Source: JAHRAH01 sp051009015 (lineage in GTDB: Bacteria; Pseudomonadota; Gammaproteobacteria; Tethybacterales; Persebacteraceae). From it: a stretch of 18,933 nt of DNA. The translations under genes and the position numbers were made by a program. The stretch is from the NCBI GenBank assembly GCA_051009015.1, contig JBPCWZ010000090.1:1-18933 (forward strand), given 5' to 3'. Positions 14,616-18,933 of this stretch are shown here, in pieces (position 1 is the stretch's first letter; each line of letters begins with the position of its first letter). The notes below the pieces were generated by a model that saw only the letters and a program-made list of their open reading frames with translations, was not told the DNA's origin and ran no database searches.

Positions 14616-17012
14616 TTATTGTGCCGCTTTGGCGTCTTGCAGCGCGCGCCAAACGCGATAGGGCGTTGCCGGCATCTGAAAATGCCCGACTCCGCGCGCC
14701 GACAGCGCATCCAAAAGCGCATTGATATAAGCGGGCGGCGAGCCGATGGCGCCGGTCTCGCCGACTCCTTTTGCCCCCAGCGCATTGTGCTTGCACAGGG
14801 TTTCGGTTGTCGCCGTTTGCAACTTGTCCATCAAGGGCATATCGGCGGCGCGCGGCATTGCATAATCCATCATGCTGCCGCTGAGCAGTTGCCCGTTTTC
14901 GTCATAAACGGCATGCTCCAAAAGCGCCTGCCCCAAACCTTGCGCCAAGCCGCCATGCACCTGCCCTTCAACAATCATCGGGTTGATAACCCTGCCGACA
15001 TCGTCCACAGTGGTAAAAGCCAAAACTTCAACCGCGCCGGTTTGTTCATCCACTTCCATCTCGCAAATGTGGCAGCCTGCCGGATAAGTGAAGTTATGCG
15101 GGTCATAAAAAGCCGTCTCTTCCAAACCCGGCTCCAACCCTTCGCCGTCATCGTGCGCACTTTTGTGCGGGAAGTTGTGCGGGACATACGCGGCAAGGGC
15201 GACTTCCTGAAAAGTTTTGCCATCGCCGCCAGCCGAAAACTTGCCATCGGCAAAAACAACATCGGCAACATCCGCTTTTAATAAATGCGCGGCAATCTTT
15301 GTTGCTTTGGCGATAACCTTGTCCAATGCGCGGTTGATGGCTTCGCCGCCGACGGCAAGCGAGCGCGAGCCGTAAGTCCCCATTCCAAAAGGCACCTGGG
15401 CGGTATCGCCGTGGATGATGGCGATATCTGCGGGCGGCAAGCCCAACTTGTCGGCGACAATCTGCGCGAATGTGGTTTCATGCCCCTGCCCGTGGCTGTG
15501 GCTGCCGGTGAAAACCGAGACGCCGCCGGTCGGATGCACCCGCACCGTTGCCGACTCAAACAAACCGGCGCGCGCGCCCAAACTGCCGACAACCGCCGAA
15601 GGCGCAATGCCGCATGCTTCAACATAAGTGGATATGCCGATACCGCGCAGTTTGCCGCCCTTTGCAGATGCTTCCTTGCGGGCGGCAAACCCGTCCCAAT
15701 CGGCAAGTTTCAATGCCTTGTCCAATGATGCATGATAATCGCCGCTGTCATATTCCAGCGCAACCGGTGTTTGATAGGGGAATGCGTCAATGAAGTTTTT
15801 GCGCCGCAACGCAATGCGGTCAATGCCAAGTTGCCTTGCCGCGGCATCCACAATCCGTTCCAGCAAATAAGACGCCTCGGGCCGTCCGGCGCCGCGATAG
15901 GCATCAACCGGAGCGGTATTGGTAAAAACCGCTTTGACATTGGCGCATATCTTCGGCGTCTTATAAACACCGGACAGCAAAGTCGCATACAAATAAGTCG
16001 GCACGCAAGTGGAGAAAGTGGACAAATACGCGCCCATATTCGCCATCGTATTCACTTTCAGCGCCGTGAAGTTGTGCTCGGCATCAAGCGCCAGCGTAAT
16101 GTCGCTAATGTGGTCGCGCCCGTGCGCGTCTGTCAAAAACGATTCGCCGCGTTCCGCCGTCCATTTGACCGGGCGGCGCACTTTTTCCGCCGCCCATGTG
16201 CAGATGGCTTCTTCGGCGTAGTGGTATATCTTGGAGCCAAAGCCGCCGCCGACATCGGGGGCGACAATGCGAAGTTTATGCTCCGGAATCTGCAGCACAA
16301 AAGCGCCCATCAACAGGCGGATGAGATGCGGGTTTTGCGAAGTCGTGTGGAGCGTGTAGTTGCCGCCCGCTTCGTCAAACTCGCCGATGGCGGCGCGCGG
16401 TTCCATCGCCACCGGCGACAGGCGGTTATTGACAATGCGCAGGGAAACTTTGTGCGCCGATTCATTTATCGCATCGTCAATCTCTTTTTCGCCGCCTTCC
16501 GCCGTGCACAACTGCCAATCAAAACAAAGGTTATCCGGCGCTTCGGGATGGACGGCATCGCCGCCGCCTTTGGCGGCTTTTTCCATATCAACAACGGGAG
16601 TATGCACTTCATAATCCACCGCAATCAATTCGGCGGCGTCTTTGGCGGCGGCATAACTCTCGGCAATAACGACCGCCACCTGGTCGCCGACATGATTTAC
16701 GCGGTCTTTGGCGATGGGCGGATGGGCGGGTTCTTTCATCGCCTCGCCGTTTTTGCCGGTAATAGCCCAGCCGCAGGGAATGCTGCCGCAGTGCATATCC
16801 GCGCCGGTAAAAACAGCGACAACCCCGGCGGCGGCTTTTGCCGCGCTTGTGTCAATGCTGTTAATATCCGCGCGGGCGTGCGGCGAGCGCAGGATGAAAG
16901 CATAAGTTTGGTTCGGGCGGTTGATATCGTCCGTGTAGTTGCCGCGCCCGGTGATAAAGCGAAAATCCTCCACGCGCTTCATCGGCGCGCCGATGCCAAA
17001 GGGTTTTGTCAT
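14616..17012 (-). CDS. coxL: Molybdopterin-binding (large) subunit, form II CO dehydrogenase-like
   Basis: 798 residues, the xanthine-oxidase-family catalytic subunit that carries the molybdenum-pyranopterin cofactor. GGGFGSK (255-261), GSHSHGQGHET and the catalytic glutamate E752 in GVGETGAIG are present. The active-site loop reads AYRGAGR (371-377), the form II signature; form I CO dehydrogenases have AYRCSFR with the copper-binding Cys, which is absent here. The true substrate of form II enzymes is unsettled, so aldehyde, purine or other hydroxylation is as likely as CO oxidation. Order is coxS-coxL-coxM, with a 4-nt overlap with coxS. No maturation gene (coxD, coxE, coxF or coxG type) is in the window. 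Confidence 0.94.
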   Translation of the reverse strand: MTKPFGIGAPMKRVEDFRFITGRGNYTDDINRPNQTYAFILRSPHARADINSIDTSAAKAAAGVVAVFTGADMHCGSIPCGWAITGKNGEAMKEPAHPPIAKDRVNHVGDQVAVVIAESYAAAKDAAELIAVDYEVHTPVVDMEKAAKGGGDAVHPEAPDNLCFDWQLCTAEGGEKEIDDAINESAHKVSLRIVNNRLSPVAMEPRAAIGEFDEAGGNYTLHTTSQNPHLIRLLMGAFVLQIPEHKLRIVAPDVGGGFGSKIYHYAEEAICTWAAEKVRRPVKWTAERGESFLTDAHGRDHISDITLALDAEHNFTALKVNTMANMGAYLSTFSTCVPTYLYATLLSGVYKTPKICANVKAVFTNTAPVDAYRGAGRPEASYLLERIVDAAARQLGIDRIALRRKNFIDAFPYQTPVALEYDSGDYHASLDKALKLADWDGFAARKEASAKGGKLRGIGISTYVEACGIAPSAVVGSLGARAGLFESATVRVHPTGGVSVFTGSHSHGQGHETTFAQIVADKLGLPPADIAIIHGDTAQVPFGMGTYGSRSLAVGGEAINRALDKVIAKATKIAAHLLKADVADVVFADGKFSAGGDGKTFQEVALAAYVPHNFPHKSAHDDGEGLEPGLEETAFYDPHNFTYPAGCHICEMEVDEQTGAVEVLAFTTVDDVGRVINPMIVEGQVHGGLAQGLGQALLEHAVYDENGQLLSGSMMDYAMPRAADMPLMDKLQTATTETLCKHNALGAKGVGETGAIGSPPAYINALLDALSARGVGHFQMPATPYRVWRALQDAKAAQ

Positions 17013-17482
17013 GAGTGCTTCTCCGTTTGTTGCGCCGCCGCCATAATGGCTTTGACGATATTATGATAGCCGGTGCAGCGGCACAAGTTGCCTTCCAGCC
17101 AATGGCGGATATCATCTTCGGTCGGCTTCGGCTTTTGGCTCAGCAAATCGGCGGCGCTCATTATCATCCCCGGCGTGCAAAACCCGCACTGCAAGCCATG
17201 ATGCTCGCGAAATGCCTCCTGCAGCGGATGCAGTTTGCCGCCTTCGCCTTCCATCCCTTCAATGGTGGTAATGTCGCAACCATCGGCACGGACGGCGAGC
17301 ATCGTGCAACTTTTGACCGATTTGCCGTCGCACAACACTACGCAAGCCCCGCACTGGCTTGTATCGCAACCGACATGCGCGCCGGTCAGGCGCAAGTTAT
17401 CGCGCAAAAAATGCACCAGCAAAACCTCCGGCGCAACATCGGCGGCTATCTGCCGCCCGTTGACTTTCATCTTAACCTGCAT
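17009..17482 (-). CDS. coxS: [2Fe-2S] (small) subunit of the form II CO dehydrogenase-like enzyme
   Basis: 157 residues with the two clusters of this family: a plant-ferredoxin-type site C39, C44, C47, C59 (GCDTSQCGAC and a later Cys) and a helical-domain site C99, C102, C134, C136 (CGFCTPG and LCRCTGYHN). These relay electrons from the molybdenum centre to the FAD subunit. First gene of the run. GGAGGGA at 17491-17497 is 8 nt before the ATG, a strong ribosome-binding site, and an extended -10 lies further upstream. The stop overlaps the coxL start. Confidence 0.95.
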   Translation of the reverse strand: MQVKMKVNGRQIAADVAPEVLLVHFLRDNLRLTGAHVGCDTSQCGACVVLCDGKSVKSCTMLAVRADGCDITTIEGMEGEGGKLHPLQEAFREHHGLQCGFCTPGMIMSAADLLSQKPKPTEDDIRHWLEGNLCRCTGYHNIVKAIMAAAQQTEKHS

Positions 17483-17509
17483 AAAACAAATCCCTCCGTG
17501 TTATGCCCG

Positions 17510-17518
17510 ATTGTATCA
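17510..17518 (-). promoter_or_regulatory. Extended -10 promoter for the cox operon
   Basis: TGATACAAT on the minus strand (TGn followed by TACAAT). The predicted start near 17503 gives a leader of about 20 nt that contains the Shine-Dalgarno. No convincing -35. Confidence 0.5.
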
Positions 17519-17555
17519 CACACAAGCATATCGCCGCCCGCATTGGACATTTGCC

Positions 17556-17582
17556 AAAAAAAGGGCGGCATCTCTGCCGCCC
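17556..17582 (-). terminator. Rho-independent terminator of the lipoprotein gene
   Basis: On the minus strand, GGGCGGCA and TGCCGCCC form a perfect 8-bp stem around a GAGA loop, followed by seven T. It lies about 33 nt after the lipoprotein stop and isolates the cox promoter from upstream transcription. Confidence 0.9.
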
Positions 17583-17615
17583 CTTTCGTCAATAACCGAA
17601 TGCGGAATTCGTATT

Positions 17616-18089
17616 TTACGGCACTTTCCAGCCCGGAATTTTTGAATAGTCGCACTTCTTTTCATGTGCGATTTCTCGCATCTCGTCATACTTTCCTTTG
17701 TACGCAACCAATCGCTGCTGTTCGGCATCGGACAACTCCTCGTGTGCAACGCCGTCAACAATTTGCTTTGCGCCACCGAGCATTAATCCGCCGGCAAGCA
17801 CCCACCCCAAAGGAGTGAGAACAAGAGCACTCGCCATCGCCGCACCCGCCGCACCCACCAGAGCGCCTTTGCCGACTTTGCCGACGGTGTCTTCGTCTTC
17901 GGGGTTTGTGAAGAGATATTTTGCCTCGCCGACCACATGCTGCATACCATCAAACAGGCGCGGGCAATCATAATCGGCATACGGCGATACATACGGAGTC
18001 GAAGCGGCTACCTTCTTGCTGCCGCCGCAAGCGGGCAAAAGCAAGGCAAGCCCGACCAAAATGGCGGGGGCAAGTTTTTGTTTTTTCAT
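17616..18089 (-). CDS. Small lipoprotein with glycine-rich hydrophobic segment
   Basis: 157 residues. The N-terminus MKKQKLAPAILVGLALLLPACGG is a lipoprotein signal; the lipobox LPAC predicts lipidation at C22. The mature part has YVSPYADYDCPRL, a form I know from a family of small proteobacterial lipoproteins of unknown function that share a YVSP....YDC opening, a hydrophobic middle and a short helical tail ending in KKC. Here the middle (about 74-110) is rich in Gly and Ala (GKGALVGAAGAAMASALVL, then GWVLAGGLMLGG), like a glycine-zipper membrane hairpin. The tail ends KKCDYSKIPGWKVP. The ATG at 18089 is set by AGGAG 8 nt upstream and by the signal peptide; the longer frame to 18347 crosses repeats and the promoter. 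It is a single-gene unit with its own promoter and terminator. Confidence 0.88.
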   Translation of the reverse strand: MKKQKLAPAILVGLALLLPACGGSKKVAASTPYVSPYADYDCPRLFDGMQHVVGEAKYLFTNPEDEDTVGKVGKGALVGAAGAAMASALVLTPLGWVLAGGLMLGGAKQIVDGVAHEELSDAEQQRLVAYKGKYDEMREIAHEKKCDYSKIPGWKVP

Positions 18090-18134
18090 GGTTTTTGCTC
18101 CTGTGTTTTTTGGCAAAATGGAAATACGGGCGAA

Positions 18135-18143
18135 AGTATAGCA
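18135..18143 (-). promoter_or_regulatory. Extended -10 promoter for the lipoprotein gene
   Basis: TGCTATACT on the minus strand, 45 nt before the ATG. It is almost identical to the gdhA element TGCTATAAT; the -35 is poor. Confidence 0.55.
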
Positions 18144-18213
18144 CATTGCCGCCCAAAACGCCATTTTCGCCAAAACCAGCCCCTTTCGCACAATGTCCGC
18201 CCTTCGCCCATAG

Positions 18214-18233
18214 ATTCCCGCTTTTGCGGGAAT
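18214..18233. repeat. Palindromic repeat, ATTCCCGC type
   Basis: ATTCCCGCTTTTGCGGGAAT, 8-bp arms and a 4-nt loop, followed by GACG. Belongs to the right-end cluster. Confidence 0.88.
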
Positions 18234-18242
18234 GACGATGTT

Positions 18243-18327
18243 AAAGCCCTGAAAGGGCGGCCTGTTCATAGCACGGGGCAACGCCCCGTGAATCGGCATT
18301 ATGAAATAAATAAGCCCTGAAAGGGCG
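18243..18327 (+). repeat. Composite REP/BIME-like element, copy A
   Basis: Three hairpins in order: GCCCT-GAA-AGGGC (18246-18258), CACGGGGC-AAC-GCCCCGTG (18272-18290) and GCCCT-GAA-AGGGC (18314-18326), joined by CCTGTTCATAG and a CGGCATT-containing spacer. The whole unit recurs inverted at 18412-18492. Confidence 0.85.
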
Positions 18328-18350
18328 ACCGAAAACAATGGCGGCAAATG

Positions 18351-18932
18351 TCAAACGGGCGGGGGTTTGGCTTTGCGGTTTTTGCCGGGCTTTGCCCTGC
18401 AAAAGAATGGGACGCCCTTACAGGGCTTGATTAATTGAAATGCCGTCACGGGGCGTTGCCCCGTGCTATGAACAGGACGCCCTTTCAGGGCTATGGCAAA
18501 AGGAGATTCCCGCTTTCGCGGGAATGACGGTTGTTTGTCATTCCCGCCGCCCTCGTCATTGCCGCCCCTTTTGTCATTCCCGCGAAAGCGGGAATCTGAT
18601 GGCGGCGGTATTTCCATCATTGCCGAGCTTGCCGTCAGGGTTATAAACATTGTGGCAAATGTCGTTGTGCGGGTTGTTGTGGTAATTGCCGCCATTGTTG
18701 TGGTTGTGCGGGTTGTTAGCGTTGTGGTTGTCGGCTCGCCGACAATCTGCTCGCTGCCTTGCACGATGGTTATCGTCCAGGGAATAACAGCACTGCGAAA
18801 ACCGGTATGAAAACCAATTTCGTTCGCTTGGGAAGAATCTATTATCGCGTGCCGGTTGCCGTCAAAAAGATTTCTGCTCAATGTCAGCACAAAAGGACGC
18901 GCGGCAGGTAGCGGCGGCAAAGTTACCAAATA
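18351..18932 (-). CDS. 3' end of a paralogue of the left-edge gene (partial, runs off right edge)
   Basis: An open frame enters from the right edge and stops at 18351, so its start is outside the window. It begins (Y)LVTLPPLPAARPFVLTLSRNLFDGN, passes through TITIVQGSEQIVGEP and a Thr-rich tail, and then reads through palindromes and repeat copy B. VTLPP, the RP..LT(L/V)S segment and the VQG core match the left-edge gene with mainly synonymous or conservative changes, so the frame is real at least to about 18618. The residues after that are repeat-encoded and may be accidental. Both genes point into the window. I do not recognise the family; an extracytoplasmic protein is only a guess. Confidence 0.5.
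   Translation of the reverse strand, partial: YLVTLPPLPAARPFVLTLSRNLFDGNRHAIIDSSQANEIGFHTGFRSAVIPWTITIVQGSEQIVGEPTTTTLTTRTTTTMAAITTTTRTTTFATMFITLTASSAMMEIPPPSDSRFRGNDKRGGNDEGGGNDKQPSFPRKRESPFAIALKGRPVHSTGQRPVTAFQLIKPCKGVPFFCRAKPGKNRKAKPPPV
18412..18492 (-). repeat. Composite REP/BIME-like element, copy B (inverted to A)
   Basis: GCCCT-TAC-AGGGC (18414-18426), CACGGGGC-GTT-GCCCCGTG (18447-18465) and GCCCT-TTC-AGGGC (18479-18491). Its reverse complement follows copy A closely, including the linker CCTGTTCATAG; copies differ mainly in the AT-rich spacer. About 84 nt separate A from B. Confidence 0.85.
18506..18525. repeat. Palindromic repeat, ATTCCCGC type
   Basis: ATTCCCGCTTTCGCGGGAAT followed by GACGG. 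A half copy (GTCATTCCCGCCG) follows at 18538-18550. Confidence 0.88.
18576..18595. repeat. Palindromic repeat, ATTCCCGC type (opposite orientation)
   Basis: ATTCCCGCGAAAGCGGGAAT preceded by GTC, so the flanking GAC marks it as inverted relative to the copy at 18506. Confidence 0.88.
18618..18737 (-). repeat. Conserved Thr-rich tail block, right copy
   Basis: Counterpart of 227-379 in inverted orientation. Rich in ACAACC-type trinucleotides; read in frame with the partial gene it gives EPTTTTLTTRTTTT and onward. Confidence 0.75.
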
Positions 18933-18933
18933 C

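Noticed and set aside
14587..14796. Longer start for coxM
   Set aside because: This extension lies inside coxL in another frame, is Arg/Ala-rich and precedes a start with a good Shine-Dalgarno and the family N-terminus.
14616..17012. True (form I) CO dehydrogenase
   Set aside because: The loop is AYRGAGR, not AYRCSFR, so the copper-binding Cys of form I is absent and CO oxidation should not be assumed.
15732..17066. 444-codon open frame on the plus strand opposite coxL
   Set aside because: It is fully antisense to a gene with all family motifs; its product is rich in Arg, Ala and Gly with no domain, as expected for a shadow frame in G+C-rich DNA.
18090..18347. Longer start for the lipoprotein gene
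   Set aside because: It runs through the promoter and palindromic repeats, and would bury the lipoprotein signal inside the protein.
18213..18595. CRISPR array
   Set aside because: The repeats are palindromes in both orientations with uneven spacing and no unique spacers; no cas genes are present.

Overview
This looks like a piece of a G+C-rich, free-living proteobacterial chromosome, and it may be a whole contig. The metallophosphoesterase subtype, the DUF1223 protein and the form II CO-dehydrogenase-like operon lean towards Alphaproteobacteria. The long two-domain IlvA and the E. coli-like GdhA keep a gammaproteobacterial origin open. I see no tRNA, rRNA, CRISPR array, transposase, integrase or phage gene. 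The body of the window is dense housekeeping and metabolic DNA with all genes intact; the repetitive DNA sits at the two ends.

Layout: (1) 2-675 holds the 3' end of a gene entering from the left, with a Thr-rich tail that runs into ATTCCGGC-type palindromes. (2) 676-4365, minus strand, is a four-gene run: DUF1223 secreted thioredoxin-like protein, two-domain VOC protein, orphan N6-adenine DNA methyltransferase and metallophosphoesterase. (3) 4433-8229, plus strand: gdhA from a strong extended -10 promoter, then the classic tmk-holB-tatD cluster. (4) 8260-17482, minus strand: seven tightly packed genes, coxS-coxL-coxM (form II molybdenum hydroxylase), thiL-pgpA, ilvA and leuS, convergent with tatD. 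(5) 17556-18143: a single-gene lipoprotein unit with its own extended -10 promoter and Rho-independent terminator. (6) 18213-18933: palindromic repeats, including an inverted pair of about 82-bp composite elements, and the 3' end of a second gene, paralogous to the one at the left end and pointing inwards.

The most unusual signals are: the two inward-facing paralogous gene ends exactly at the window edges, whose tails are far more similar in DNA than the parts before them; the BIME-like inverted composite repeat; three genes (DUF1223, ilvA, leuS) that lack a Shine-Dalgarno sequence but have a TAnnnT -10 hexamer exactly 7 nt before the ATG, as expected for leaderless mRNAs; and several enzymes with unusual residues at conserved sites (thymidylate kinase lid without arginine, IlvA ANAT in place of GQGT, altered phosphoesterase metal ligands). 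I found no convincing new multi-gene system.
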